Assembly (NCBI RefSeq): GCF_007858975.2
Contig: NZ_CP042220.2
Span: forward strand, 3,596,001 to 3,660,000
From: Dickeya poaceiphila
GTDB taxonomy: Bacteria > Pseudomonadota > Gammaproteobacteria > Enterobacterales > Enterobacteriaceae
DNA length: 64,000 nucleotides
Direction of reading: 5' to 3'
Shown: positions 53,117-63,212 of the stretch, piece by piece
Layout: each line of letters begins with the position of its first letter
Numbering within the stretch: the stretch's first letter is position 1
The notes under the pieces: model-generated
What the model was told of the DNA's origin: nothing
What the model saw: the letters and a program-made list of their open reading frames with translations, nothing else
Database searches by the model: none
Position numbers and translations under genes: made by a program

Positions 53117-54215
53117 TTATAACCCCGCTTTTAAACTTGCTTCGATAAACTTGTCCAGATCACCATCCAGCACTGACTGGGTATTCCGTGTTTCCACCCC
53201 GGTACGCAGGTCTTTAATGCGGGAGTCGTCCAGCACATAAGAACGAATCTGGCTGCCCCAGCCGATGTCGGACTTATTGTCTTCCATCGCCTGTTTTTCC
53301 GCGTTCTTCTTCTGCATTTCGAATTCATACAGCTTGGCTTTCAGCTGTTTCATCGCCTGATCTTTGTTCTTGTGCTGAGAGCGATCATTCTGGCACTGGG
53401 TCACGATATTGGTGGGAATATGGGTAATACGCACCGCAGATTCAGTACGGTTAACGTGCTGACCACCTGCGCCAGAGGCGCGGTACACGTCGATACGCAG
53501 GTCCGCAGGATTGATCTCGATATCAATGTCGTCATCAACTTCCGGATACACGAAAGCGGAACTGAACGAGGTGTGGCGACGACCGCCGGAGTCAAACGGG
53601 CTCTTGCGCACCAGACGGTGTACGCCGGTTTCGGTACGCAGCCAGCCAAACGCGTACTCGCCCATAATCTTGATAGTGGCAGACTTGATACCAGCGACTT
53701 CGCCTTCAGATTCTTCAATGACTTCGGTTTTGAAGCCCTTGCTTTCCGCCCAACGCAGATACATGCGCAGCAGCATACTGGCCCAGTCCTGCGCCTCGGT
53801 GCCGCCGGAACCCGCCTGCAGGTCAAGGTAGCAGTCGGCGCTGTCATACTCGCCGGAGAACATGCGGCGGAATTCGAGCTGACCCAGCTTGTCTTCCAGT
53901 AGATCCAGTTCGGCGATGGCTTCGTTGAAGGTTTCTTCGTCGTCGGCTTCCACCGCCAGTTCCAGCAGGCCAGCCACATCGTCCAGCCCCTGAACCATCT
54001 GATCAATGGTATCGACAATCATTTCCAGGGAGGAACGCTCTTTACCCAACGCCTGCGCGCGCTCAGGCTCGTTCCATACGTCGGGCTGTTCCAGCTCGGC
54101 GTTTACCTCTTCCAGACGCTCTTTCTTGGCGTCATAGTCAAAGATACCCCCTCAGAACGGCTGTCCGGTCAGACAGGTCCTGAATGCGGTTTTTTACCGG
54201 ATTGATTTCAAACAT
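53117..54215 (-). CDS. prfB: Peptide chain release factor 2 (programmed +1 frameshift)
   Basis: RF2 terminates translation at UGA and UAA. The gene starts at the ATG at 54215 (MFEINPV). After 25 codons it reaches CTT TGA, with the in-frame TGA at 54138-54140. The internal Shine-Dalgarno-like AGGGGG at 54147-54152 is followed by TAT CTT TGA C, the autoregulatory +1 frameshift site. Beyond it are the SPF anticodon tripeptide ('[10 protein letters not shown]') and the GGQ motif ('GAGGQHVN'). A simple ORF caller would start at 54049 and lose the first 50 or so residues. Confidence 0.97.
54138..54152 (-). promoter_or_regulatory. RF2 programmed frameshift signal
   Basis: AGGGGGTATCTTTGA on the minus strand: a Shine-Dalgarno-like hexamer three bases before CTT, then the in-frame TGA. 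When RF2 is scarce the ribosome slips +1 at CTT and makes full-length RF2. Confidence 0.97.
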
Positions 54216-54398
54216 GGTCGTAAGATCTTATTAGTTGTTTGTCGATGACAGAATGCATGTAAACCGCGAATTGTAGCGGATTCGCGCAGTGGTTTATAGC
54301 TTTTTACCGATTATAGCTTTTACCGATTTTAGCGGGATGCGCCGCAGGGTGAAAAGAAAACGCCGGGGAAAGCCCGGCGTCGGTTTCAACATTTTACG

Positions 54399-56129
54399 CT
54401 ACAGCGGCCACAGGTGCTCTATCAGCAGTTGTACCGAACGTTTGCCGCGAAATTCATTGACGTCCAGTTTGTACGCCAGTTCGACTTCACGCACACTGCT
54501 GTCAGGCCACAGCAAAGTATCTACATTGAAAGCGATACCATCCAGCAGTGGGCCGCCGCCCAGCGGTTCCACCATCACTTTGAGATGACGCTCGCCGACC
54601 AGCCGCTGCTGCAACAGGCGAAAGCGGCCATCGAAGACCGGTTCTGGAAATGCCTGCCCCCATGGTCCCGCTTCACGTAGCATTTCAGCGGTACCAAGCG
54701 ACAGTTCAGGCGCAGCCAGCTCGCCATCTGACCATACCACGCCTTCCAGTTGTGAGGCATCCAGCCACTCGCCGACCAGATCAGCAAAACGCTGGCGAAA
54801 CTCATCAAAACGATCTTCTGCCAGCGACAACCCCGCCGCCATCGCGTGGCCGCCAAATTTCAACATCAGGCCGGGGTGACAGGTATCAAGGCGTTCCAGC
54901 GCATCGCGCAGATGCAACCCGGCGATAGAGCGCCCGGAACCTTTCAGAATGCCATCACCCGCGGGCGCAAACGCGATAACCGGGCGGTGAAAACGCTCCT
55001 TGATGCGCGAGGCCAGAATGCCCACTACTCCCTGATGCCACTGCGGATGGTACATCGCCAACCCCAGCGGCAGCGTATCACGGCTGCGTTCCAGTTGATC
55101 GCACAGGTGCAGCGCTTCCACCTGCATACCCGCTTCAATTTCGCGGCGACTCTGGTTCAACGCATCCAGATCGCTTGCCAGCATCCGCGCCTGCACAATG
55201 TCATCGCACAACAGCAGTTCAACACCGACGGACATATCGTCCAGCCGACCGGCGGCATTGAGGCGCGGTCCAAGCGCAAAGCCCAGATCGCTTGCCACCA
55301 GTTGAGTCGCATCGCGGTTGGATACTTCCAGCAGGGCGCGAATCCCCGGTCTACATTTACCCGCACGAATCCGGCTCAAGCCTTGCGCGACCAGAATGCG
55401 GTTGTTGGCATCCAGCGGCACCACGTCCGCCACCGTGCCCAACGCTACCAGATCCAGCAATTCGGCCAGATTAGGCTCAGCCAGACCGCGCTCGGCAAAC
55501 CAGCCGGACTCCCGCAGCTTAGCGCGCAACGCCATCATCAGGTAAAACGCGACGCCGACGCCAGCCAGCGCCTTCGACGCAAACGCACAGTCCGGCAGGT
55601 TAGGGTTGATCATCGCCTCCGCCGCCGGCAGCGTTTCCCCTGGCAGATGGTGGTCGGTCACTACCACCGCAATGCCGCGCCGGTGCGCATCGTCCACCCC
55701 GGCATGGGACGAAATGCCGTTATCGACGGTCACGATCAGCTCCGCGCCTCTGGCAGCAGCCTGCGCTACCACTTCAGGGCTAAGCCCGTAGCCATCCTCA
55801 AACCGGTTAGGCACCAGATACTGAATCTCTCGGCCACCCATGCTGCGCAGCGCCAGCACCGTCAGCGCGGTACTGGTAGCGCCGTCGGCATCGAAATCGC
55901 CGACGATCACGATGCGGCGATGGTCCGCCAGTGCCTGATGTAATACGTCAACCGCCTGCGCAATACCGCTAAGCTGACGATAATCCAGCAAGCCGCGCAG
56001 GCTGCGTTCCAGTTCCTGCATCTGTCTCACGCCGCGATGGGCGTATAAACGCCGTAATAACGCAGGAAGAGAGTCAGGTAATTCCGTCTCCGTCACCGGG
56101 CGGCGACGGAGTTGGGTAACAACATTCAC
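54399..56129 (-). CDS. recJ: Single-stranded-DNA-specific exonuclease RecJ
   Basis: This is a 576-aa 5'-3' ssDNA exonuclease for RecF-pathway recombination and mismatch repair. DHH-superfamily motifs are visible: 'VIVGDFDADGATSTALTVLA', 'VTVDNGISSHAGVDDA' and 'VVTDHHLPGE' in domain I; 'GFALGPRLNAAGRLDDM' and the DHHA1 part 'GKGSGRSIAGLHLRDAL'-like with 'KFGGHAMAAGLSL' in domain II; and a C-terminal OB-fold. It lies between dsbC and prfB as in E. coli. Confidence 0.97.
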   Translation of the reverse strand: MNVVTQLRRRPVTETELPDSLPALLRRLYAHRGVRQMQELERSLRGLLDYRQLSGIAQAVDVLHQALADHRRIVIVGDFDADGATSTALTVLALRSMGGREIQYLVPNRFEDGYGLSPEVVAQAAARGAELIVTVDNGISSHAGVDDAHRRGIAVVVTDHHLPGETLPAAEAMINPNLPDCAFASKALAGVGVAFYLMMALRAKLRESGWFAERGLAEPNLAELLDLVALGTVADVVPLDANNRILVAQGLSRIRAGKCRPGIRALLEVSNRDATQLVASDLGFALGPRLNAAGRLDDMSVGVELLLCDDIVQARMLASDLDALNQSRREIEAGMQVEALHLCDQLERSRDTLPLGLAMYHPQWHQGVVGILASRIKERFHRPVIAFAPAGDGILKGSGRSIAGLHLRDALERLDTCHPGLMLKFGGHAMAAGLSLAEDRFDEFRQRFADLVGEWLDASQLEGVVWSDGELAAPELSLGTAEMLREAGPWGQAFPEPVFDGRFRLLQQRLVGERHLKVMVEPLGGGPLLDGIAFNVDTLLWPDSSVREVELAYKLDVNEFRGKRSVQLLIEHLWPL

Positions 56130-56152
56130 GCTTGATTAACCACTCGATTCAA

Positions 56153-56869
56153 TTAGCCGCCTGATTTCAGCGATGCCTGGTGGGCATCCAGCATAGCCTT
56201 CATTTCTTTGGGCGGCTGATACCCCGGCACCACCGTGCCATCACTCAGCACAATTGCCGGTGTTCCCTGCACGCCGAACAACACGCCCAGTTGATAGTGA
56301 GCGCCGATATCGGTTTTACAGGTAGCGGGCGATACCCCATCGCCTTTCATGGCCGCATCAAACGCTTTGTTGCGATCCGCCACGCACCAGATGGATTGCA
56401 TGTCTTTCGCCGCCTGAGAGTTCATGCCCTGACGAGGATACGCCAGATAATGCACCGTAATGCCGAGCGCGTTGTAGTCTTTCATCTGCTCGTGCAACTT
56501 GTGGCAGTAACCGCAGGTAATGTCGGTAAACACGGTAATGACATGTTTTTCCTGTGGCGCTTTATAGACGATCATCTGGTCTTTCAAAGCCTCCAGACGC
56601 TCGTTCAGCATATGGTTGGTGACATTCACCGGGTTCGTGCCGCTGACGTCATACAACGGTCCCTGCAACAGGTGTTTGCCGTCGTCGGTGATGTAAAGCA
56701 CGCCATTTTCGGTTAGCAGAGTTTTCATGCCGCTGACGGGAGAATCTTTCACTTGCGCGTTTTGTAAACCCAGACGGTTCAATGTCTGCTTGATAGCGGC
56801 GTCATCCGCACGCACCGCGCCACTCAAAGCCAGAGCCAGTAACGAAAAGAGCACTACACGTTTTTTCAT
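56153..56869 (-). CDS. dsbC: Thiol:disulfide interchange protein DsbC
   Basis: This 238-aa periplasmic disulfide isomerase has a Sec signal peptide (MKKRVVLFSLLALALSGAVRA, 21 residues; quoted in part), an N-terminal dimerisation domain and a thioredoxin-fold domain with the active site CGYC in 'FTDITCGYCHKLHEQM'. A second Cys pair (WCVADR and PATCKT) is the structural disulfide. It is upstream of recJ. Confidence 0.97.
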   Translation of the reverse strand: MKKRVVLFSLLALALSGAVRADDAAIKQTLNRLGLQNAQVKDSPVSGMKTLLTENGVLYITDDGKHLLQGPLYDVSGTNPVNVTNHMLNERLEALKDQMIVYKAPQEKHVITVFTDITCGYCHKLHEQMKDYNALGITVHYLAYPRQGMNSQAAKDMQSIWCVADRNKAFDAAMKGDGVSPATCKTDIGAHYQLGVLFGVQGTPAIVLSDGTVVPGYQPPKEMKAMLDAHQASLKSGG

Positions 56870-56961
56870 GGAATTATCCTGTTATCAGGGCGCAAGCGCC
56901 GTGCTTATCCATATTTATTGGCGGGAGAACCTGCCATAACAGCCTGCCAGCCAGTCGAGCA

Positions 56962-57861
56962 TCATGCCCTGGGATGGTGCTGTTGATGCAGTTGCTTCAG
57001 CCGCTCCGTCGCAACGTGGGTATAAATCTGCGTGGTAGACAGATCACTGTGGCCCAGTAACATCTGTACCACCCGCAGATCCGCACCGTGATTGAGCAGG
57101 TGAGTGGCAAAGGCATGACGCAAAACATGCGGAGAAAGTTTATTGCTGTCAATAGACGCCAGTGTCGCATAGTGCTTGATGCGGTGCCAGAAGGTCTGGC
57201 GCGTCATCTGCTGGGCGCGGTTACTTGGAAACAGCACATCCAGCGTCTGGCCATTTAGCAACCACGGGCGACTGTACTCCAGATAGTGTTCCAGCCAGTA
57301 CACCGCTTCTTCCCCCAGCGGCACCAGTCGCTCTTTGTTGCCTTTTCCCACTACACGCACCACGCCCTGCCGCAAGCTAACATCACTGATGGTCAGTCCC
57401 ACCAGTTCCGATACGCGAAGTCCGGTCGCATAAAGCAATTCCAGCATCGCTTTGTCTCGCAGTTCAATCGGCTGATCGGTAACCGGTGCCGCCAGCAGCG
57501 CTTCCACCTGCGCCTCAGTCAGATCTTTCGGCAACCGCTGCGGTAGTTTAGGCGACGATAACGGCGCACTAGGGTCATCAGTTCGCTGTTTTTCCCGGTA
57601 AAGATACTGAAACAAACGCCGCATTGCGCTTAGCAGCCGGGCCGAGCTGGTAGCCTTGTAACCACCTTCCAGGCGCTCAGCCAAAAAATCCTGCAGATCC
57701 GACGGCTGTGCCTGCAACAGACTGCTATCGTGATGCGCCAGCCACTGCGCCAGCGAGCACAAGTCATTACGATAGGACGATAGCGTATTTTCCGCCAGAT
57801 TGCGTTCCAGCCACAGGGTATCCAGAAACTGTTCGATTACCGCCTGATCCTGTTTCTGCAT
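56962..57861 (-). CDS. xerD: Site-specific tyrosine recombinase XerD
   Basis: This 299-aa recombinase resolves chromosome dimers at dif with XerC and FtsK. The catalytic residues are R in 'ATGLRVSELVGL', HxxR in 'SPHVLRHAFATHLL', H in 'LGHSDLSTTQIYTH' and the Tyr in the same stretch. The ATG at 57861 (MQKQDQ) gives the normal XerD length; a longer frame starts at 57891. The xerD-dsbC-recJ order matches E. coli. Confidence 0.97.
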   Translation of the reverse strand: MQKQDQAVIEQFLDTLWLERNLAENTLSSYRNDLCSLAQWLAHHDSSLLQAQPSDLQDFLAERLEGGYKATSSARLLSAMRRLFQYLYREKQRTDDPSAPLSSPKLPQRLPKDLTEAQVEALLAAPVTDQPIELRDKAMLELLYATGLRVSELVGLTISDVSLRQGVVRVVGKGNKERLVPLGEEAVYWLEHYLEYSRPWLLNGQTLDVLFPSNRAQQMTRQTFWHRIKHYATLASIDSNKLSPHVLRHAFATHLLNHGADLRVVQMLLGHSDLSTTQIYTHVATERLKQLHQQHHPRA

Positions 57862-58124
57862 CACATTCTCTCCTGTCACACCGCAGACCATATCATCCCA
57901 CTATTATGCCTCAGCGAGTATGTTCGGGGTACAATTCGGTAATCATTCTCAATTTCATTACATCCTGTGGCAAAACAGAGCACAACAGGGATTATATTTC
58001 ATTATTCCAGCACATCCTGGGATGCTCTGGCCAAAAGGGCCGTCATCAGGCGCGTCACTGGTTTGAAAAGCGCTTTTTTCTATGCATAGAATGCATGTTC
58101 GTGTGTTACAAAAAAGAAAAAACT

Positions 58125-59450
58125 ATGCAAGCCTCCATCTCATCCACTATTGACAGTCAAACACCAGACGCGCCGGTAAACTCGCGCAATAAAGTGGTGG
58201 TCGCCTCACTGATCGGCACCGCCATCGAATTCTTCGATTTTTACATTTACGCTACCGCTGCCGTGCTGATATTTCCGCACATTTTTTTCCCGCAGGGTGA
58301 CGCTACTGCTGCTACGCTGCAATCGCTGGCAACCTTCGCCATCGCATTTGTGGCACGCCCGATAGGTTCTGCGCTGTTCGGCCATTTCGGTGATCGCGTT
58401 GGTCGTAAGGTCACGCTGGTTGCCTCGCTGCTGACCATGGGGATCTCCACCGTATTGATCGGCCTGCTGCCGAGTTATGAAACCATCGGCGTACTGGCTC
58501 CGCTGCTGCTGGCGCTGGCCCGTTTCGGTCAGGGGCTGGGTCTCGGCGGCGAATGGGGCGGCGCGGCGCTGCTGGCGACAGAAAACGCCCCGGCGCACAA
58601 ACGCGCGCTGTACGGCTCCTTCCCGCAGTTGGGCGCACCAATCGGCTTCTTCTTTGCCAACGGCACCTTTCTGCTGCTGTCCTGGGTGCTGACCAATGAG
58701 CAGTTCATGAGCTGGGGATGGCGTGTACCGTTCATTGCCTCGGCTGTGTTGGTGATTATCGGCCTGTACGTGCGTGTATCGCTGCACGAAACACCGGTTT
58801 TCGCTAAAGTCGCCAAAGAAGGGAAACAGGTACGCGTGCCGCTGGGCACCTTGCTGAGCAAACATGTAAAGGCCACGATTCTGGGCACCTTCATTATGCT
58901 GGCGACTTATACCCTGTTTTACATCATGACCGTCTACTCGATGACTTACGGCACCACACCTGCACCAGCAGGGCTTGGTATTCCACGTAACAACTTCCTG
59001 TGGATGTTAATGATGGCGGTAATCGGTTTCGGTTTGATGATCCCGGTAGCGGGCTATCTGGCTGATGCGGTCGGTCGTCGCAAAACCATGATCACCGTGA
59101 CCTGCATGATGCTGGTGTTCGCGATGGCGTTTCCGTCTTTGCTGGGTTCTGGCAACCAGACGCTGATTATGGCGTTTCTGCTATGCGGCCTGAGTCTGAT
59201 GGGATTAACCTTCGGCCCGATGGGCGCACTGCTGCCGGAACTGTTCCCAACCGAAGTACGTTATACCGGCGCGTCGTTCTCTTATAATGTTTCCTCCATT
59301 TTGGGGGCCTCCGTAGCGCCGTATATCGCTGCCTGGTTAACCAGCCATTATGGGCTGTTCTATGTGGGCGTTTATCTCGCTGGTATGGCATCACTGACCC
59401 TGATCGCTCTGCTGCTGACCAAAGAAACCCGCCACCAGTCTCTGAGTTAA
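58125..59450 (+). CDS. MHS-family MFS transporter (YhjE/ShiA-like)
   Basis: This is a 441-aa proton symporter with 12 membrane helices of the metabolite:H+ symporter family. Signatures are 'SLIGTAIEFFDFYIYATAAV', 'GHFGDRVGRKVTLVASLLTM' (MFS loop 2-3), 'ARFGQGLGLGGEWGGAALLA' and 'YLADAVGRRKTMITVTCMML'. Substrate is unknown; relatives carry dicarboxylates, shikimate, proline or betaine. The ATG at 58125 begins the typical MHS N-terminus. A longer frame upstream overlaps xerD antisense and is rejected. Confidence 0.88.
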   Translation: MQASISSTIDSQTPDAPVNSRNKVVVASLIGTAIEFFDFYIYATAAVLIFPHIFFPQGDATAATLQSLATFAIAFVARPIGSALFGHFGDRVGRKVTLVASLLTMGISTVLIGLLPSYETIGVLAPLLLALARFGQGLGLGGEWGGAALLATENAPAHKRALYGSFPQLGAPIGFFFANGTFLLLSWVLTNEQFMSWGWRVPFIASAVLVIIGLYVRVSLHETPVFAKVAKEGKQVRVPLGTLLSKHVKATILGTFIMLATYTLFYIMTVYSMTYGTTPAPAGLGIPRNNFLWMLMMAVIGFGLMIPVAGYLADAVGRRKTMITVTCMMLVFAMAFPSLLGSGNQTLIMAFLLCGLSLMGLTFGPMGALLPELFPTEVRYTGASFSYNVSSILGASVAPYIAAWLTSHYGLFYVGVYLAGMASLTLIALLLTKETRHQSLS

Positions 59451-59578
59451 ATGTTGCAGGGATGAAGGCATGGCTTTCATCCCTCTTCTTCCCCCACCCT
59501 GTACGCCCCCATCATATTCCGTTAGGCTAAGTGCACAGCTATAGCGCCTTTATTTGATGCAATCACGATCAGACACTT

Positions 59579-60097
59579 ATGAAAATAGGACTTTTTTACG
59601 GCACCAGCACCTGTTACACCGAAATGGCGGCGGAGAAAATCCGCGACATTCTGGGCGAGGAACTGGTCGACCTGCACAACGTAAAAGACGTTGCGCCTCA
59701 GGAAATGGAAAACTACGAGATGCTGATTCTTGGCATCCCTACCTGGGACTTTGGTGAAATTCAGGAAGATTGGGAAGCCATCTGGGCGCAGTTATCGGCG
59801 TTGAATCTGAAAGACAAAATCGTCGCGCTTTATGGCATGGGCGACCAGTTAGGGTACGGCGAATGGTTTCTGGATGCGCTCGGTATGCTGCATGACCAAC
59901 TCAAGCCGCTGGGGGTGCGCTTTATCGGCTACTGGCCGACCGCAGGCTACGATTTCACCAGCCCAAAACCGGTAACGGGAGATGGTCAACACTTTGTTGG
60001 TCTGGCATTGGATGAAGTGAATCAGTACGACATGAGCGACGAGCGCATTCAACAATGGTGCGAGCAGATCCTGCTGGAAATGGCAGCGTTACTCTGA
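59579..60097 (+). CDS. fldB: Flavodoxin FldB
   Basis: This 172-aa FMN electron carrier has the phosphate-binding loop '[18 protein letters not shown]' (STCYT is typical for FldB; FldA has TGT), '[15 protein letters not shown]' and '[18 protein letters not shown]' with the FMN-stacking Trp/Tyr. It lies next to xerD and opposite cptA-sdhE as in E. coli. Confidence 0.96.
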   Translation: MKIGLFYGTSTCYTEMAAEKIRDILGEELVDLHNVKDVAPQEMENYEMLILGIPTWDFGEIQEDWEAIWAQLSALNLKDKIVALYGMGDQLGYGEWFLDALGMLHDQLKPLGVRFIGYWPTAGYDFTSPKPVTGDGQHFVGLALDEVNQYDMSDERIQQWCEQILLEMAALL

Positions 60098-60162
60098 CGC
60101 GCTCGCGCTGCACCAGGTTCGACTCAGGCGAGCAGTACACCGCCTGAGTCGAACCGCGCAAT

Positions 60163-60594
60163 TTAATGATGCCGGGAAGATTGCGTTCCCTGTAACGGGT
60201 GTTGCTGCAATAACTGGCGTAACAGCCGCCACTCTTCGCAATCCATACTGTCTGATGCCAGCCACAGGCGCTGATGCCCCTTGCCATCCACCGCACGCAA
60301 CGACAGCAACACGCCGTTGCGCATTACCCAAGGCCGTCGGACTATCTGCCAGTCACGGTTCTGCCAATGTAGTTGGTTCTCGTCGTGCAGGGAGATTTCC
60401 CCCTGACGTGACTTGATGGTGCGCTGGCTACGCACGAAATCGAACACCACCAGCGTCACCAGTCCTAGCCACAACGGCGCATAGCCGTCCGGCCATGGAG
60501 CCAGCAGAATCATCAGCACCAGAAATCCGTGCGTCAGCAGCGAAAACAGCTGCATACGCCAGGATACGCGCAAATCACATTGCCACTGGGCCAC
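60163..60594 (-). CDS. cptA: CptA (YgfX), membrane partner of SdhE
   Basis: This is a 143-aa inner-membrane protein with two close membrane helices ([19 protein letters not shown] and '[15 protein letters not shown]') and a soluble C-terminal part. Reported roles are with SdhE in succinate dehydrogenase assembly, and as an inhibitor of cell-shape proteins in E. coli. The GTG start at 60594 overlaps the end of sdhE by 20 bases, so they are coupled. Confidence 0.92.
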   Translation of the reverse strand: MAQWQCDLRVSWRMQLFSLLTHGFLVLMILLAPWPDGYAPLWLGLVTLVVFDFVRSQRTIKSRQGEISLHDENQLHWQNRDWQIVRRPWVMRNGVLLSLRAVDGKGHQRLWLASDSMDCEEWRLLRQLLQQHPLQGTQSSRHH

Positions 60595-60841
60595 GATCTT
60601 TATTTCGCATCTGAATAAGGGAAATCATGCGTTTCAAACCCGGATCGACCGGCTCGCCATGGTTCATCAACCAATTGAACAAGTCGGGATCGTCGCACTG
60701 CAACAGACGAATAAACTGTTGCTTGTCGTCGTCGCTCAGTGTGTCGTACTCATGCTCGAAAAACGGCATGATGGAGATGTCCAGTTCGCGCATTCCGCGC
60801 CTGCACGCCCAGTGAATGCGTGCTTTATTATTGATATCCAT
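60575..60841 (-). CDS. sdhE: FAD assembly factor SdhE
   Basis: This 88-aa cytoplasmic protein promotes covalent flavinylation of SdhA and FrdA. The signature '[17 protein letters not shown]' contains the essential RGxxE motif. It forms an operon with cptA and is divergent from ygfZ, a typical enterobacterial arrangement. Confidence 0.97.
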   Translation of the reverse strand: MDINNKARIHWACRRGMRELDISIMPFFEHEYDTLSDDDKQQFIRLLQCDDPDLFNWLMNHGEPVDPGLKRMISLIQMRNKDRGPVAM

Positions 60842-61141
60842 GTTCTTCGCCCACTTCTTATGGTTATCCGTACAGATCGATAATGACCGCTGGTATAACC
60901 CTATTCTACCTGATGGCCTTCAACCAATAGTAACACTTTGACATATTTTCGCGTATTAGCGCGTGTACTATTTTACGATGCGCGGTATATCGCACGATTC
61001 GCTCCATTTACCCTTTGACCTCAATTGCCTGCTCCGCCAGTCTGCAACACACAACGGAACACAGCCTAAACTGCTTGCAAACCGTTGTCGCTCTTTTACC
61101 ATTGGACTATTCGCTGACATTACGCATCGCAGGATTGTAAT
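60842..61141. other. Divergent promoter region between sdhE and ygfZ
   Basis: Exactly 300 bp with no gene and no recognised operator. Promoters for both directions are expected here. Confidence 0.5.
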
Positions 61142-62122
61142 ATGGCTCATCCGTTTACCGTACAACCGTTGTTTTCTTCCGCTCAACTGCCCGCCACCTT
61201 GATATCTCTGGATGACTGGGCGCTCGTCACACTCACCGGGCCGGACACTGTCAAATACCTTCAGGGGCAGCTCACCGCCGACGTCAATGCGTTACAGTCA
61301 AACCAGCATGTGCTGTGTGCCCACTGCGATGCCAAAGGCAAGATGTGGAGCAATATGCGTCTGTTCCATTACGGCGACGGATTAGCCTATCTGGAGCGTC
61401 GCAGTGTGCGGGATACCCAATTAGCGGAGCTGAAAAAATACGCAGTATTCTCCAAAACTACTATTGCGGCTGATGACAGCGTCGTTCTACTGGGTGCAGC
61501 AGGTCTCAACATCCGAGCCCATCTTGCTCCTTTGTTCGATACCCTGCCCGACGCAGACAACACCGTAGTGCACCAACCGGGAGCGACACTGCTGCATTTG
61601 GCCCACCCTGCCGAGCGCTTCCTGCTGGTACTGGATGCACAATGCGCCGCGTCCCTTATCGAAACACTGCAACCCCACGTCACATTTAATGATAGTCGCC
61701 AATGGCTGGCACTGGATATTGCAGCCTGCCAACCTATTATAGACAGCGCCAACGGCGCACAGTTCATTCCACAGGCCACCAATTTACAAGCTCTGCAGGG
61801 TATTAGCTTCACCAAAGGTTGCTATGCCGGCCAGGAAATGGTCGCACGAGCCAAATACCGCGGCGCTAACAAACGCGCGCTATACTGGCTGGCTGGCTCT
61901 GGCGCGCAACCGCCTTCGGTGGGCGATGAGCTGGAACTGAAGCTCGGCGACAACTGGCGACGTACCGGCACAGTGCTGGCAGCCAGCCAACTGCATGATG
62001 GTACGCTATGGGTTCAGGCCGTGCTGAATAATGATCTGGAGGTGGACAGCGTGTTGCGAGTGCGTGACGACAGCAGTAGCCAACTCGCCATTCAGCCGTT
62101 GCCCTATGCGCTGGACGAGTAA
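61142..62122 (+). CDS. ygfZ: tRNA-modifying/Fe-S assembly protein YgfZ
   Basis: This is a 326-aa folate-binding protein of the GcvT-like fold, needed for activity of some Fe-S enzymes such as MiaB. The signature '[17 protein letters not shown]' (KGCYxGQE, with the functional Cys) is near residue 225. '[12 protein letters not shown]' marks the N-terminal domain. Length equals E. coli YgfZ (326). Confidence 0.96.
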   Translation: MAHPFTVQPLFSSAQLPATLISLDDWALVTLTGPDTVKYLQGQLTADVNALQSNQHVLCAHCDAKGKMWSNMRLFHYGDGLAYLERRSVRDTQLAELKKYAVFSKTTIAADDSVVLLGAAGLNIRAHLAPLFDTLPDADNTVVHQPGATLLHLAHPAERFLLVLDAQCAASLIETLQPHVTFNDSRQWLALDIAACQPIIDSANGAQFIPQATNLQALQGISFTKGCYAGQEMVARAKYRGANKRALYWLAGSGAQPPSVGDELELKLGDNWRRTGTVLAASQLHDGTLWVQAVLNNDLEVDSVLRVRDDSSSQLAIQPLPYALDE

Positions 62123-62207
62123 CCGTCCGATAAAAACATCAGGGAGTGGCAGCTCCCTGATGTTTGTTTTAAGGTGACACGGCTACAGCAGGTCTATCTG
62201 TACCGGT

Positions 62208-62858
62208 CTATCGCACGTACAGGTAAATCGCCAGAAAGTGGCATACGCTGCCGCCCAGTACAAACCCATGCCAGATAGCGTGATTAAACGGGATACGCTT
62301 ACAGACGTAAAATACGACCCCCAGCGTATATATCACACCGCCTATCGCCAACAGCGTCACGCCGCCGGCAGACAACTTCATGGCCAGTTGATAAACCACA
62401 ATCAACGACAACCAGCCCATCACCAGATAAGTGATGAGCGATAACACCTCAAACCGGTGCACAAACGCCAGCTTGAAAATGATGCCCAGCAATGCCAGGC
62501 TCCAAATGGTGATCATCAACCCATACGCCAGCGGCGAATTGAGTCCTATCAATAAAAAAGGGGTATAGGTTCCGGCAATCAACAGATAGATAGCGCAGTG
62601 ATCAAATTTTTTCAGCCACAGCTTCGCACGTTGATGAGGGATAGCGTGGTATAGCGTTGAAGCGAGAAACAGCAAAATCAGGCTACCGCCGTACAGGCTG
62701 TAGCTGGTGATGGCCAGAGAAGTAGCACCATGATTGACTGCCTGTACCAGCAGTAACACCAACCCGACAATCCCAAACACACAACCGATTCCATGGCTGA
62801 TACTGTTGGCAATTTCTTCCGCCAGTGTATACCCAGACTCCTCCACTTTCTTGTTCAT
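62208..62858 (-). CDS. trhA: PAQR/hemolysin III family membrane protein TrhA
   Basis: This is a 216-aa inner-membrane protein with seven hydrophobic segments. Family residues are visible: '[20 protein letters not shown]', '[20 protein letters not shown]' and '[20 protein letters not shown]', with His and Ser residues that bind a metal in PAQR proteins. The E. coli homologue (YqfA) affects membrane-energy metabolism. The ATG at 62858 is chosen; a longer frame runs into an interspersed repeat. Confidence 0.92.
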   Translation of the reverse strand: MNKKVEESGYTLAEEIANSISHGIGCVFGIVGLVLLLVQAVNHGATSLAITSYSLYGGSLILLFLASTLYHAIPHQRAKLWLKKFDHCAIYLLIAGTYTPFLLIGLNSPLAYGLMITIWSLALLGIIFKLAFVHRFEVLSLITYLVMGWLSLIVVYQLAMKLSAGGVTLLAIGGVIYTLGVVFYVCKRIPFNHAIWHGFVLGGSVCHFLAIYLYVR

Positions 62859-63212
62859 ACCAACCTCTTGTCCCACACTGGCCCTATTATATCTATACCC
62901 TAAATAATTCGAGTTGCAGGAAGGCGGCAACCGAGTGAATCCCCAGGAGCTTACCCAAGTAAGTGATTGGGGTGAGCGAGGGCAGCCAACACACCTGCAA
63001 CTTGAAGTATGACGGGTATACACTGGTGCACCGGCTGCATCTCCCGCCCCCCCTGCTAACCTGAGCAAACTTTGAGCAGATTAACTGAGAGCAATTCCAG
63101 TGTACAGCTGTACGCTAAAATAAAAACCCGCTGCTTTTGAGTGGTATTCTTGCGTATTCATCTCTCAATACATCCCCTACAATGATGTCTCTTCATTACA
63201 GGAGGTTAACGG
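62859..63212. other. Intergenic region containing an interspersed repeat
   Basis: The 354-bp divergent gap contains the repeat at 62888-63022. The remainder (63023-63212) has no recognised element. Confidence 0.65.
62888..63022. repeat. Enterobacterial interspersed palindromic repeat (about 130 bp)
   Basis: The ends are inverted copies: TATACCCTAAATAATTCGAG at the left and TTGAAGTATGACGGGTATA at the right. The interior has a GTAAGTGATTGGGGTGAGCG stretch. I know similar palindromic units repeated many times in Dickeya, Pectobacterium, Serratia and Yersinia genomes; the family name is not certain. A shortened copy is at 14970-15056. Confidence 0.85.

Noticed and set aside
54846..55943. 365-codon frame antisense to recJ
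   Set aside because: It is fully inside recJ on the other strand, Arg/Gln/His-rich, with no family motif; it is a by-product of codon bias.
57708..58124. N-terminal extension of the MHS transporter
   Set aside because: It overlaps xerD antisense and lacks conservation; the ATG at 58125 gives the normal MHS start.
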